From the NCBI RefSeq assembly GCF_017084445.1, contig NZ_CP070947.1, positions 62,001 to 126,000 of the forward strand: a DNA stretch of 64,000 nucleotides. Reading direction: 5' to 3'. Below are positions 47,503 to 60,194 of this stretch, one piece after another. Positions within the stretch are counted from its first letter, which is position 1. The number at the start of each line of letters is the position of its first letter. The notes below the pieces were generated by a model. That model had not been told where the DNA came from. It searched no databases and was given only the letters and a program-made list of their open reading frames with translations. The stretch comes from Mycoplasma sp. Mirounga ES2805-ORL. Its GTDB lineage: Bacteria; Bacillota_I; Bacilli_A; Mycoplasmatales; Metamycoplasmataceae. The position numbers were made by a program, and so were the translations under genes.

Positions 47503-48765
47503 ATGGCGAAATTTATAGATCAAATTAAAATAACTTTACAAGCTGGACAAGGTGGGAATGGAATCATTTCATTTAGAAGAGAGGCTCACGTGGATCGCGG
47601 AGGTCCAGATGGTGGAGATGGCGGCCGTGGAGGTAATATTTATTTTGTTGGTGACACAGGTAAGAATACTTTACTAACTCTATATGGAAATAAAAAGATT
47701 ACAGCTGAAAACGGTGTTAATGGGGGACCTAAAAATTTATATGGCGCCGCTGGTAAAGATGTATATGTTAAGGTTCCTATTGGAACCGTTGTTTATAAAG
47801 ATAACAAAATAGTAGCCGATGTCCTTGATGAAAAGGAATATTTAGTTGCAGAAGGTGGCCGTGGAGGTCGTGGCAACAATAAATTTAAAACAGCTAAGAA
47901 TACCGCTCCAAAAATCTGTGAAAATGGTTCAAAAGGTGAAACATACGAAGCAAAAATTGTCTTAAAAGTACTTTCGGATGTTGGCGTGGTTGGTAAACCT
48001 AGTGCTGGCAAAAGTAGTTTATTATCCGCTCTTTCAAATGCTAAAGCTAAAGTAGCTGAGTATGAATTTACTACCTTGGTGCCACAATTAGGCTTAGTAA
48101 AATATTTTGACAATTCTTTTACAATAGCAGATTTACCAGGTTTAATTAAAGGTGCTTCGCTAGGTAAAGGATTAGGTTTTCAATTTTTAAAACACATTGA
48201 AAGATGTAGAGTTATAGCTCATATTATAGATTTTGGAGATGACACTAAAGATCCAATAAAAGACTATGAAATCATCAATAGTGAATTAAAAACATATAGT
48301 TTAAAATTAGAAAATAAACCTCAACTTGTAATTGCTAATAAAAATGATTTACCCAGCTTTAAAGAAAATGTTAAAAAATTTAGTTCTAAATATCCGAATG
48401 TTAAATTAATTGAAATAAGTGCTCTTAAGCAAAACAATTTAGATCTAGTTCGTAAGGAACTTTGAGGTTTACTTGAAATTAATAAACTAAATCCTATTGA
48501 AGAAGATAATGAAGAAGTTGTTGAAATTAAATTAGAAAAACAATGAGAAATATTAAAACCATATGAAGGATTTTATGAAATTAAAGGTCCTAAAATTGAA
48601 GAAATATACAACCGCATTCCTTTAGTTAGTTATGACAATCTATTACGTTTCAATAATGCATTAAAAAATGTGGGAATCTGGGATGAGTTGCTTGAAAAAG
48701 GTATTTTGCCAGGTGACACAGTAAGGATTGAAGGATATGAATTTGAATGGGACGGTTCATACTAA
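47503..48765 (+). CDS. obg: GTPase Obg/CgtA, ribosome assembly factor
   Basis: 420 residues with the three Obg domains in order. The glycine-rich Obg fold covers residues 1 to about 157 (GGPDGGDGGRGGN, AEGGRGGRGNN). The GTPase domain has G1 GKPSAGKSS, G3 DLPGLIKGA and G4 ANKND. The C-terminal OCT domain starts at about 345 and is near full length. It binds the 50S subunit and is usually essential. AAAGGAATAATT precedes the ATG. It is monocistronic as far as can be seen. Confidence 0.97.
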
Positions 48766-48845
48766 ATAACATATAATTAAATTATATTGTCATTGTTTAA
48801 TATAATTAAATAACTTGGTTAATAATAAATGAAAGGAGTGACAGT

Positions 48846-49577
48846 ATGCCATTACAATTAGAAAAAACAGAAAATTCATTAGATTTACAAGAATTAATTC
48901 AATTGATTTTAAAAGAAGAAGTTAGCGAAAAGAATGATTTTTCATTTGCTATAAATACTTCAAATAATTTTCATCCAATTTATGAAGCTATTGTTTCATC
49001 ATTTCAAAGCGGTGATCTTAGTTTTAATAAAACAACTTTTTACTCTACTGAAGAATTTGAAAATGTTAGTTGATCAAATACAAACACAGCATATCAATAT
49101 TTAGATAAATATTTTTATAGCCCCCTAGAGATAAAAGATGAACAAAAAATAATTCCTTTCCTTTTCAATATGGCTCATAATAATGAATATGACGGTAGAA
49201 TAGCTAATAATAAAATTGATTTAGCTATTTTAGAATTAGGCCCAAATGGCGAATTAGGTTTTCTTAATTCTTTTGAAAAATTAACAGATAAGTCTTCTAT
49301 TCAAAATATAAAAAATTATCAAATGGAAAATATTAAAAGCTGAATAACTAATCCTGAAAATCAAGTTCCTAATTCTATTTTCTCAATTGGAATGGGTGGC
49401 ATATTTACATCTAAAAAATTAGTTGTCTATGCATCAGGAGTTGATAAATTAAACGTTGTTAAGAGAATACTATTTTCTGACAGATTTGATCCAAACGTTC
49501 CAGCTTCAGTTCTTCAAAAACATAGAAACGCAACATTAATTTTAGACCCTCAATTAAGCTATCTTTTAGGTAATTAA
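48846..49577 (+). CDS. NagB/glucosamine-6-phosphate isomerase-like protein with altered active site
   Basis: 243 residues, the length of NagB. The C-terminal half has the family end: SIGMGGIFTSKKLVVYASG, then DPNVPASVLQKHRNATLIL. The N-terminal phosphate loop (normally ATGSTP) is not recognisable, and the catalytic stretch LGIGxDGHIxFNEP reads LGPNGELGFLNSF, so the key His is Glu and the Asp is Asn. Deaminase activity is doubtful; it may have a new role or be a regulator. GAAAGGAGTG precedes the ATG. Confidence 0.8.
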
Positions 49578-50005
49578 ATCTATTATAATTATTTTAATAC
49601 TTATTAAAATAGCTATTATTTTGAATAAAATTGTGGATAACTTATTTTTTAAAAAAATACTTAATATGTCTTTATTTAATAAATATAGGCATATTTTTAT
49701 ACTTTTATTTTTTTGCTAAAACTTGTTTAAAGAGCAAAAATACAACAAATTGAGTTTTAAATATTATATTTTTTTAAAAATTACCAATCCCGCTTTTTTA
49801 TAGGGTTATATATAAAAAAAATATTTTATATAAATTTTTTTTGTATTATTATTAATTTAAAATAATCAAAAATCAAAATAAAAATAACGAATAACTTATA
49901 TAGATAAATTCAAAAAAATATAACTTTTATCTATTTACACTATAAATCAATTTAATTAGTCAAAACATATTTTTAACTGGTTAAATTCAAAGGAGAACAT
50001 TTAAA
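49578..50005. other. long A+T-rich intergenic region
   Basis: About 430 bases, mostly A and T, with no open frame. It contains an A+T-only hairpin TTATTTTAATA/TATTAAAATA just after the upstream gene (about 49590-49612), which may end transcription. It also has one DnaA-box-like TGTGGATAA (49632-49640) and several poly-A/T tracts. The only clear signal is AAAGGAG before the gene at 50006. There is no tRNA or other RNA gene. Confidence 0.5.
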
Positions 50006-51091
50006 ATGAAAAGACTAAATTTATTATATAAGCCAAGAAAAGCAAAAGGATTTCCTTGATTGTTGATTCATCCTAAAGTAAAGAATGGATTAGCAAGATT
50101 CGAAACTAGAGCTGATGCTATAAATTGGTTTTTACAATTTAACTATGAATCATATATTTGATTTCAAACTGAAGAAAAAATATTTGGTGGACAAATAGCA
50201 ACTCTTTTAGATGATTCGCTAGATGTCGATGATAAAAAATTATTATTCATACCTAAAGTAACAGGATTTGACGGCGGTGATACATATGAAGGTATATGTA
50301 AAGAATTTATGATTCATGAACAATATTTATCAAGAAGTGTTTCAGAAAAAGTTTTAAAAGAAACGGTAAAAAAAATAAATGCGGAAATTATAAGCGATAT
50401 TGAAACATATTTCCCTGAAGAATTTGAATCGAAAAGAAAGAAAACTACGGAATACATTGATTTAAGCTCAATTAAAGCATCTCTTGAATTAAGAATTAGA
50501 GAACTTGAAAAAAATGAAAATATAGCTAAAGAAAAAATTAATTTATTAAAAGAAGAGTTAGCTAAAAAAGAAGCTGATTTTATAAGTATTAACAAGAACA
50601 TAGATGATTACTTTATTGCAAGTAACGGCAATGATGCGTATCCAGAAAGAAATATGAAAACAGAAGAGGAGAATTCAAGTATGTTTGATAAAAATAATGA
50701 CTTAGATGAAAATGGTACTAATTATTCTCAAGAAAATGAAAACAATGATATGGGCAATGAATTTCTAGATCAAAATATACCTTTTGAAGATTATTCTCAA
50801 AACTATTACAATGATGGAAATATGATTAAAGCTGCTAATAATCAAGATGAAAATCAATTAGCACTATACCAAGATCCAGAATATGGACTAGTTGCTTATG
50901 AAGATTCTAGCATTCTAGATTTGTATTATGAAAATGGCTATGGATATAATTTAGACATTGAGAGAAGAGATAAAATAGTAAATTTAATTAATAGAATCTT
51001 TATATGAACTCTTTTAGTTATATTTGCAATTATTTCGGTGGTTATGCTTTTGATGATTTTAGATTATTTTTGTATAGTTGATATTTATTAA
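50006..51091 (+). CDS. C-terminally anchored protein, N-terminal DUF2188-like segment
   Basis: 361 residues. The first 60 (PWLLIHPKV, ARFETRADAINWF) recall the DUF2188 pattern of a Trp-containing strand followed by T-x-x-x-A helix; this is tentative. A coiled coil lies at about 155-195 (LELRIRELEKNE..). An acidic, Asn/Glu-rich low-complexity region follows, then a membrane span at about 332-355 near the C-terminus. There is no signal peptide, so it is probably a tail-anchored protein facing the cytoplasm. The large membrane protein gene follows 62 bases later. Confidence 0.8.
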
Positions 51092-51153
51092 TAGTATGTT
51101 TTAAAAAAATAAATTTGTGTAAAGTAATAATAGACAATATTATAGGAGGAACA

Positions 51154-54100
51154 ATGAAAAAAAGTTTAAAAATAGGTTGAATCGGTGTTGGACTAGCAGG
51201 TCTTACCGCAGCATCATTAACCGGAACAGCAATAGCACTTAAAAAAGCGGATAGAAAAGCATTTAATGATTCTATTGAAAAGTTGAATGTTGAGGTGAAA
51301 AGTTATAAAAGAGCTATTAAAGAGTTTGAAGATAAGCAATCAGAAATAAATTCTATTTTCAATAATTTAATTAATTCTGCAACCGGTGAGGATAAGGAAA
51401 TCTTAAAGGATTTTAAAAACTTGCTTAAAAAAGGATTTAAGGAAAGCGTTGCAAAAGACATAAACTTAGATGAATATAAGTTTGAAGATATTGATAATAA
51501 AATGTCAATTGTTTCAAAGTATAACCTTGGAGCAAATATAGGTAATCCTAATTTTAAAAATGAGCTAAAATACTATTTTGAAAACATTAAAAATGTAACA
51601 AATGCTATAAATGAAAAATTAAAGCTTCCTTATAAAAAATTATTAGATGATGAGGTTAAAAAGATTGTTTCTAAATCAAAGTTCATTAATGAAATTGATT
51701 CTAACGTCAAAAGTTCTAATAGTTTATCATTAAATAAGTTTTCAAAATCTAATTTTGGCGAAAACAAAATAAATAATGAGTTTATCAAAAAATATGAGAA
51801 TTTAAAAAAATATGAAGAACATATATTAGGTGAAGATAAAGATATTAATGACTCATTAGAAGATTTTAAGAATTTAGCGATTTCGGTTGTTCAAATTAAT
51901 AATAGTTTTAAAAATGTTTTCTCCAAACTAAATAGTGATTCACAATTAATAAAATTGTATTTTGATAATAGCGAAGTAATTAATAATTTAGTTGAAATGG
52001 GGATAGAAAGAGCGGAAATTGCAAACTTGAAGTCAGTTATAACTAAAACTAGTGATCAATTCGCAAGAATTAATACTGGTTTAGATTCAAAAAACAAAAA
52101 ATTAACTTGGGATCAAATAGCTGATGAAAAGGAAGATTTTTTTAAAAACAATGTATTTATCTTTTCTAAATTTAATGATTTATCGCAAAAAAGTAAAGAT
52201 ATACAAAATAATTTAGCAAATAAAGGTAAGGAAATAATTAATATTTTTGAAAAAGCAAAAATGAACTTTGGATTTAGTGAATCTGGTTTTTCTAACGATG
52301 ACTTAAAACAAGCGTTAGAATCTATGAGACAGTTTTTTAATCAATCCGACCTTGCCCCTTCTTCAACATTTATTGAAAGTGAAACTGATTTATCAAAAAT
52401 ATTTGATTTTATAATTGCAAAAAATAAAGAAGCTAAAGATAAGACTGATTTAGTTTTTGATATTTTTAAAGCCACGATGAACGCGAGTTCAACAAAAGTT
52501 GTTGATGCTATCAATAATAAAGAATTTTATGAAGATAATAACGGGATAAATAAATCTAAAAGATCTGCGAAACATTTTAATGAGTTCAAGGATGTTAAAA
52601 AAATTATCGAGGATATAGAGAACGCTAAAAATTTATTTGAAACTAAAACAAATAAAATTACAACAGTTGATGTTTTACAAATAACTCAAAACGAAAAAGA
52701 TGATTTAGTATCTTCTATAAATGATTGAAACGTAGTTATTAATTCAATTAATTTAACATATGACAAAAATCAAAAATACAATGATTTTATTGATAATTTT
52801 AAAAAAATGTATGAATCTATAGTTTCTTTAAATGAATTTAAACTTGACTTAAGTGAAATATCTCAAAATATTAATCCATTAGAGTATGACATTGCAAAAG
52901 AATTTACTAATTATATTGATACCATTTTGAATAATGTAACCATTCAGGCATTAAATAAATTTAATGATTACGAAAACATTGAAGAGTCAATGGATAGAAT
53001 TGATAAAATTCCTGAAAGACAAGTTTTTGTTAAGTCTTATACTGGTGCTATTTCAAGATGATATCAAATGTTTTCATCATTTATATATCAATCTAATGAA
53101 TTTAGAAATGAAGCAAAAATAGATTCAAATCTCCAATCTTTTTCAAATAAGTTTTACAATAGATCAACAGAGTATTTTAAATTATTAAAAGACGACAAGA
53201 TTAAAAAATTAATTGAAAACAAATCAATTAGCGATTTGTACACAAGCGATTATGAATTAGATTTATCTGTAATTAATGATGATATTGATTATGTAAGTAA
53301 AAATTTAAATGCATTAAACAACTTATTGTATAAATATAATAAAGTCAATAGTATAAATAATGTTCAAACATATGGACTTAAATATTATTTAACTAAAAAG
53401 AACGAATATGACTATAAAACACTTGTAAAAGGTAAAAGATTTGAATGAAATAAAAATAGATTTGAAACAATTAACGGTTTACAAAATAGAGAAGAATTTT
53501 TAAAATTTGATGTAAATAATTTTTCAAAACAAGATGCTTTAAAGAAATATCAAGAATTAAACTGAAATACTTTTCCATTCTATGATAAATTTGAAGCTTC
53601 ATTAAGTTCGTCTAGTGGTTATAAGCATTTTACTGATGTAAAACCTAGCCACTATTCTTCTTATGATAGACTTTATAAAACCAAAAAATTAAACTTTAAC
53701 GGAAATCCTCTATATAAATGAAAATCTGATTTGCAAGAATTGCAAGAACTTATTAGACTTCAAGATAAAGTTATTGATTTTGCATTTGATAAAATTATGA
53801 GTGAAAAAGAAATCTCAACTAACAATATTGTTGTTGATTATGTAGCTAATGAATTCCATAAATCAATGGATGCAATTAGATCTAATGTTAGATTTATTTT
53901 ATATTCTAAATTACCTACATATGGTTATAAACAATCAGATGGTAAAAAGACAACTGAAATAAGTAATTATACTGATTTTTCACCATACGTTGCATTATAT
54001 GGGGCTATAGACAATAACGAAAAAGTTCATTATCCTAAATTTGACTCAGGTGGATATAAACTAAGAAAAACCTTTTTAACTTCAAACCCATTATTTAACA

Positions 54101-54945
54101 CAGTTTTTGAAGATCAAGGTCATTTCCATAATGATGAGTTTACATATTCTAACGGCCATGTTGTTCCAACTTCTGGCGTAATTATGAGACAAATGGCAGC
54201 ACAAAATTTCGTGTACTTTAGTTCAGATGTTTATAAATTTGTAAAGCCAGAATTTGAAAGAATTGCTTTCTCTTCATTCGCAACTTCAGATAGTGACGGC
54301 CCTTCAAAAATGGCATTGCAATCTTCTATCTATAAATTTAAGAGAGAATTTAATTTATTTAATAAGAATATTGAACACTCATGATATTACTCATTTTTAA
54401 GTGATAGTCGTTTCCTATCAAATATGCAAGTTTTATTTAGTCTACACGCATATGATTATTGACGTTATCATTCAGGTCCTGGAATTGGATTTACCTTTAA
54501 TTGAGATGTTTATCCTAACTACTATATGGCATTTAAGTATGAGGCCGCAGACAAGGGTGATTATTATTTAATGAATTTTAAAGAACAAGCAAAATATAAA
54601 CAAGGATATTTGGGATTCATAAACCATAATCCTAATTCTAAGCCTGAAAAATTTTTAAGAGAATCAAAATATTATTTTATTAATAATTCAAAACACACAA
54701 CATTATCTGATTTAGCTGAAACTAATTATACAGAAGTTGGAAATGTTGTATGTAATTATTGATATGATCAACATGAATTTGATTTAAATTATAAATATAA
54801 ACCAATTTATACATTTAAAGAAAATGATAAGCAAGCCGCAATTAATCGTGCGACACCATTGTCGCAAATGTTGAAATCTCATTCATACAACTATATGATT
54901 GCAGATGAAACTAATACAAGATGAGACTTAAATAGTGTTTCATAA
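51154..54945 (+). CDS. large membrane-anchored surface protein of unknown function
   Basis: 1263 residues with a basic start and one membrane span at about 7-28 (GVGLAGLTAASLTGTAIAL), so the rest is probably outside. Residues 40-850 are mostly charged helices with coiled-coil character. From about 850 the composition changes to an aromatic-rich, more globular domain (HAYDYWRYHSGPGIGFTFNW, FEDQGHFHNDEFTYSNGH). No HExxH or Ser-protease motif was found. UGA-Trp codons are frequent. AGGAGGAACA precedes the ATG. Its build is like the giant first gene but the two are not obvious homologues. It could be an adhesin or host-interaction factor. Confidence 0.85.
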
Positions 54946-54988
54946 AATTGTTTTTGTTATTTACTTTATTTAAAAATAATCCTAATTT

Positions 54989-55018
54989 AAAATCCATATT
55001 ATTCAATGTGGATTTTTT
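54989..55018 (+). terminator. terminator after the large surface protein
   Basis: AAAATCCA and TGGATTTT around a 12-base loop, with a T-run. Confidence 0.75.
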
Positions 55019-55135
55019 ATGACTTAATGTGCAAAATATTTTATTAGTAAATTTTTAAAAATGATTTATTTATTAAGATCACTACAATTTTGACGTATTA
55101 TTTTTATATTAAAAACAATTGTAAAAGGAGATAAA

Positions 55136-55447
55136 ATGAAAAAAATATTTTTGGGTTCATTATCAGCATTTGCTATTGCTGCAACACCTATTTTAGCAGT
55201 TTCATGTGGAACAAAATCACCGAAAGAAAAAGTTGAAGCAAAAATTGAAGATTACATTAATGCAGCGAAAGAAAAATACGGTTATTCAAATTTGGATAAA
55301 AAACAAAAGCAAGATGTTGATAAAATCATAGACGAAGCACTAAAACCATTTAGAAGTCTAATATCAGATAAGTTAACTGAAGCTGAAGCTGAAGAAATTA
55401 TCAAGGATCTAGATAATTTAATGTCACTTCTAAATTTAAGAAGATAA
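55136..55447 (+). CDS. short lipoprotein
   Basis: 103 residues. The signal peptide ends in a lipobox (ILAVSC) with Cys at about residue 24, and a charged, helical domain of about 75 residues follows (EAKIEDYINAAKEKYGYSNL, EAEAEEIIKDLDNLM). It is much shorter than most mycoplasma lipoproteins. The start follows AAAGGAG. It has its own terminator. The function is unknown. Confidence 0.85.
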   Translation: MKKIFLGSLSAFAIAATPILAVSCGTKSPKEKVEAKIEDYINAAKEKYGYSNLDKKQKQDVDKIIDEALKPFRSLISDKLTEAEAEEIIKDLDNLMSLLNLRR

Positions 55448-55453
55448 AAAAAT

Positions 55454-55496
55454 GTTAAAAAACCAAATGTTTAATTAAACGCATTTGGTTTTTTAA
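55454..55496. terminator. bidirectional terminator
   Basis: AAAAAACCAAATG and CATTTGGTTTTTT form a 13-bp stem with a 12-base loop between two convergent lipoprotein genes. Confidence 0.88.
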
Positions 55497-56054
55497 TTAA
55501 TAAAGTTTAATTTTGAGTAAACCTCTATAAAAACACATTGGTTCTCTAACGTCATTGTCTTTAAAATCAATTAGTTCAGAGGCTAACTCAACATTAAATA
55601 TTAATACGTTTTCTTGATCTTTTTTAAATAGTTTATTTGAATTATCTAAGTTGTTAAATTTAATTATAAAAGCACCTACGTCTTTAAATGATTTGATTAT
55701 ATCCGATGTTGTTTCATTGTGAACATGATCTAAATGTTTCATATTATAAACAAGAGATATTCGGAAATTTTTACTAAATACATTTTCAAATTCTTTTGGA
55801 TTATTATTGCTTTCATCAAGGTCTTTAAGTATTTTCATATTTATGTATGATTTAGACACTTCATTTCTAAAAGAAATTTTTATAGAACCATCTTTTATAT
55901 GCTTTAAATTACCTTTAAAATTGCTAATTTCTTTATCTGTTCATTTATGAAATTTTGCTTCATCTATATCTGTTAAATAACACGAAGAGGAAATTAGAGG
56001 AAAGGCTATAGGTGTTATTGTTGAACTAATTAAAAATCATTTTTTATTTTTCAC
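55497..56054 (-). CDS. lipoprotein, last gene of the second permease operon
   Basis: 185 residues starting at GTG 56054; the upstream AAAGGAA lies inside the end of the preceding gene and only one base separates that stop from the GTG, so translation is coupled. The signal peptide ends PLISSSC, with the lipobox Cys at about residue 25. The mature part is unknown (SKSYINMKILKD, NFRISLVYNMKHLDHVHNE). It is likely an accessory surface subunit of the importer. Confidence 0.8.
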
Positions 56055-56055
56055 A

Positions 56056-57984
56056 TTATTCCTTTCATGTAAAGTAATTAATTATTTTATTAGGATTTGA
56101 AATATCTTTGTTTTCTAATATTTCGCTAATACTTGTACTTTTTATATTATATTTTTTCATTTGCTCATATATAGATGACATATCCGTTCCTTTAAAACCT
56201 TTTCATTCAATTAGCTTATTTTGATTAGTATGATTAAGCATTGAATTTCCATTTTTATCTAAGAAATCAACTTTAATTAATGCGGTTCCAGGGTTTGTAT
56301 TTGATATACCCTTAAACTCAACTTTAATATTTTCAATCCAATCTTCAGGATTTGTTGATTTTGAAATCAAGTACTTAAAAATCCTTAATCCTAAATAAGA
56401 TTCAAGAACTGTAATAGGTTTATTATTGTTTTCTAGGTTGTGCACTTCATATTGTGACATTGTTGATCCGTCAAATAAAGAAAGGTTTTCATCAAATTCA
56501 TAAACCTGAAGAGACAGTAATTTTAGTAATGTTTTTTCAAAAAACTCATTTGGATCAATATATTTAGTTATTTCAAGTTTGTCTGTTTTACCTAAACTCT
56601 CATTTCATATATATTTTTCAACACCTGTAAATTTTAAGTCATTTGTTACTTTGTAACCATCGAAGGTATGATAGTGTTGATTTAAATCAATTGAATAAAT
56701 ATGGCAGATAGATTTAGAACCATTTCATTTTTCGCGTTCAAATGTTATTTTAAATATACTTTTTGAATTATTCAAATATTTATCATCTAATTTTATATCT
56801 TCAATATTTTTAATTGTATATGATTTATCAACTTTTTGCATATGCTTTGGAACACTTAAATAATACTTATCAAAGTGCCTTTTGACAAATCATAAAAATC
56901 CTTTTGCCGTAGCCTTCTTGTAGAAGTTTTCGTGCAAGTATTTTTCATAATAGTCTAAGTCTAGAAAAAATTCATTTTTCTTCATTTTTAGCATTGTTCC
57001 GTCAGTTGGTTTATATACATTTACCATTTCATTAAATAATATTTCATCATCATTAATATTTAAATTATTATTAAAATCTATTTTAGAATTGTAGTCCTTA
57101 AAATTAGTTTCAATATCCTTCTTTTTAAGAAAATCATTAATCGGACTTTTGCCTGTTGCATCAACTAGTTGGTTATTAATAATTATGAATGTCTTATCTC
57201 TATTTTCTTTAGAAACTATACTTTTGTTGTTCTTATCTAATAAGTCAATTTTAAAAATTGGCGTACTTAGCAATGTAGTTGCTTCATACTCTGCATATCC
57301 AAGTGGAGTAATTTTAACTCTATTAATTTTAGGAAGATTATATCTTTTTAAGGTGAATAAAATAATATCTTCTCAATAACTAATTTGTTCTTGATTTTTA
57401 ATTCACGATTTTGCCCTTATCCATTTAGTTGGAATGAAATTTGGAATTGCTAGTGTTCATGATTCACCTAGCTGAACACTGACTATTTTGGAAACAATAC
57501 TTTCCAATGTAGGTCAGTTTTTATATCCAAAATCTGTTTCATCTTTAAAGTAAAAATCAATTTTCTTGTATAAAAGATTATAGTCAAAGTTTTGTTGTTG
57601 ATCTTCACCAACATATATACTTTCATAATTCTCTTCTTCATCATATTCTCTTTTTAAATTAAGAGGTTTTATAATTTTGAAGGATTTAGAATTTTTAGAA
57701 GCTAAAATACTATCACTTCCCTTAAAAATTTTAATGTCATTATCTAGAAATTCTAATTTGGTTTGTCCTTCAAATAAGTCAACGTTTTTACTTAAAACTT
57801 TGTATTGGTCAATTGTGAGTGGAACAGGAACTTTGATTTCTTTTGGTATTCCATTAACAACCTTTTTTTCGGTTGTAAATCAAACAAGAGAATCTTGATT
57901 AACTTTGATATTAAAAACACTATTGCAACTAATTGTTGCGAGAGGAGCAGCTAAAATTATTGTTCCAAGCATAATTTTTTTCAT
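56056..57984 (-). CDS. lipoprotein of the second permease operon
   Basis: A 642-residue lipoprotein. The start MKKIMLGTIILAAP leads to a lipobox Cys at about residue 20 (LATISC). The mature protein is lysine- and asparagine-rich without a recognised domain; it repeats the phrase FKIDLLDKNNKS / LIKVDFLDKNGNS, which may reflect repeated beta domains. I checked the frame from 56461 to 56890 codon by codon and it is open with UGA as Trp. It lies 10 bases after the preceding lipoprotein gene. Substrate capture is inferred from context. Confidence 0.82.
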
Positions 57985-57994
57985 GTTATTTATC

Positions 57995-60193
57995 CTATTC
58001 TACTTTTATATCCTCAAAATAAATTAAATTATCATCTCTTGTTGGCTTACTAAATCAAGGTTGAATTAATTCATAGTTAAATAATTTTAAATTAATAATT
58101 TTTGAATAATCATAAGGTAAAGCATAAGATAGAGATATTTCATTTATCAACTTTATAATACTATAATAATTTTTATTTTGGTGATATTTTGCAACTCAAT
58201 TTGCAACAACACTTCCATAAGAGGCATTAAATTTTTCTTCAATTAATTTTTTAGCTTTATTAAATTCCATTTTATTTGCGAGTTTTTTAATAATATCTAA
58301 ATTAATTTTTGAACCTAATTCATTTTCTATAAATTTCTTAAATTTCTGAATTTCTTGAAATTCTTTAATTTCGTTGAATAATAAGTTAATTAACAATTCC
58401 TCATTATCATTATTAAATAAATCAATTAAAAATTGAATGGTGTTTTTACTCTTATAATTAGCAATTTTATAAAAATTAGTTTCATTGACCGGTTTAATAT
58501 TTATCAATAGTCTTGGATCAACATCATTAAGTATTTTTTTAATTATTTCATATATATTTTTTAAATTATTATTAATTAAATTTGATTTAACTGGAATTAC
58601 CCAATTTATTTTTTCTGAATTTGAAAGAGAGTTTTTTTTGTAAAAATTATCTAAAATGCTGTTGATACTTGTTTTTAATTCTAGGAAATATCTAGTCTTA
58701 AATTGTTCGTAAATATTAGCATATGAGTCTTTTTCAAAATATTTTGATTTAAGCTCATTTGAATAATATTCATCTAAAATTGTCGTTTTACTTGATTCTA
58801 ACTTAAATAACTTAATTTTTGTAATATGGTCAAAAGCATCTTTTATATTTTCATAATTTGTTTGGTAAGCATTAGAAATTTTGGCATCATAATTTATCAA
58901 ATTGTCATAGTATTGAGATTTTGAAAAGTTGTATGTTATTGAAAATTTATTAATTAAGTTATTTATGTTATTTCTTAAGACAAATGAATCGCCATTATAA
59001 TAATAGTTTCAATCTACTTCATTGTCCTTATCAGTGCCAAAAATTAACTTTTGATAGTTTTGATCTCCTGATTTATATAATCTATTATCTACTATTGAAT
59101 AGTTGTTTTCACTATTTTTAACATCAAGAATATGTAGTTTATAAAGCAGATTTGCGGAGTTGGCTAGATTTATTAAATCATTTTGTTGTTTTGAATTAAA
59201 TTGAGATAAATTAAATGAACTAATAAAACCTTGTTCGTAGGCATTTAAGTCATGATTATTTTTAGTGTTGTCATCTATTTCTTTAAGAAGGTTAAATTTA
59301 ATTATTATTTTTTTAATATCAGCTTTTGACTCACCACTCTTAATGAATATTTGCTTATCAAAATCGTTTTCGTTTAAAACATATTCGCCTGCATAATAGT
59401 AATTTTTGTAACTATTTTCTAGATTATTTTTAGATGGTTGTCATGAAAACATCTTATTATTAATTAATTCATCAATTAGTAATTTAGCATTTACTTGATT
59501 ATTTAAATGTATAGTAATTAATTTGTCACTGTAATTATCTTCATTCTTAAGACTATCGATATTTAAACCAATTGCATTTAGGTAATGTTCATTAAGATCT
59601 TTAACTTGATTAATTGAGTTTAATAAATCAAAACCTTTAATTTTTAAATTTGTATTAAACCCTAAATAATTTTTGTAGAAGATATTATCTTTAAGTTGTA
59701 TTTCTATTTTTTTAGCTTTATTTAATTTATTAATAAATTCAGGATTATTAATTGATTTTGAATTACTTGACTTGGCTAGATAGATATAATTAAGATATCC
59801 GCCTCATTTATCTTTATCAATTTTTTTATCAACATCATCATTATCAAAAATATTCTTATTATTCTTGCTATCATAAATTATTATTTTATCTATTTTGCCA
59901 AGTGTTAAATATTTGATACTTATTTTTGAATAGTAGCCATTAATTTGATCATAGTGACTTTCATTTTCAAATTTATATCTAAGCAATTGATTTGATAATA
60001 AAGAATCTTGTAATGAATCTCTATGTTTAAATGAAGGTTTTAAATTATCTAAATTTTCATATATTGGATTTTCTGAATCTTTTTCAATAATATAAGTTGA
60101 TTTATCAACCATATTTTTTTCATATACACATGCAGCTGACATCGTATTCAAAGGTATTATGGGAGCCAAAGAAAGTAATCATTTTTTATTCAT
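57995..60193 (-). CDS. large lipoprotein, probable substrate-binding subunit of the second permease
   Basis: 732 residues. The signal peptide ends in LNTMSAAC, with the lipobox Cys at about residue 22. Size and position directly after two OppB/OppC-like permease genes suggest an OppA-like binding protein, but no conserved binding-protein motif was recognised. I read the frame through 58901-59803 codon by codon and it is open. Composition is extremely Asn/Lys rich. GGAGG lies before the ATG at 60193, one base after the permease stop codon. Confidence 0.8.
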
Positions 60194-60194
60194 A

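Noticed and set aside
49632-49640. TGTGGATAA, a perfect DnaA-box match
   Set aside because: Only one copy was seen, with no dnaA/dnaN genes or box cluster nearby; in such A+T-rich DNA a single match is expected by chance, so no origin is called.
51154-54945. Immunoglobulin-binding/protease (MIB-MIP) system for the two large proteins
   Set aside because: The serine-protease motifs and paired arrangement of that system were not visible, so no such claim is made.
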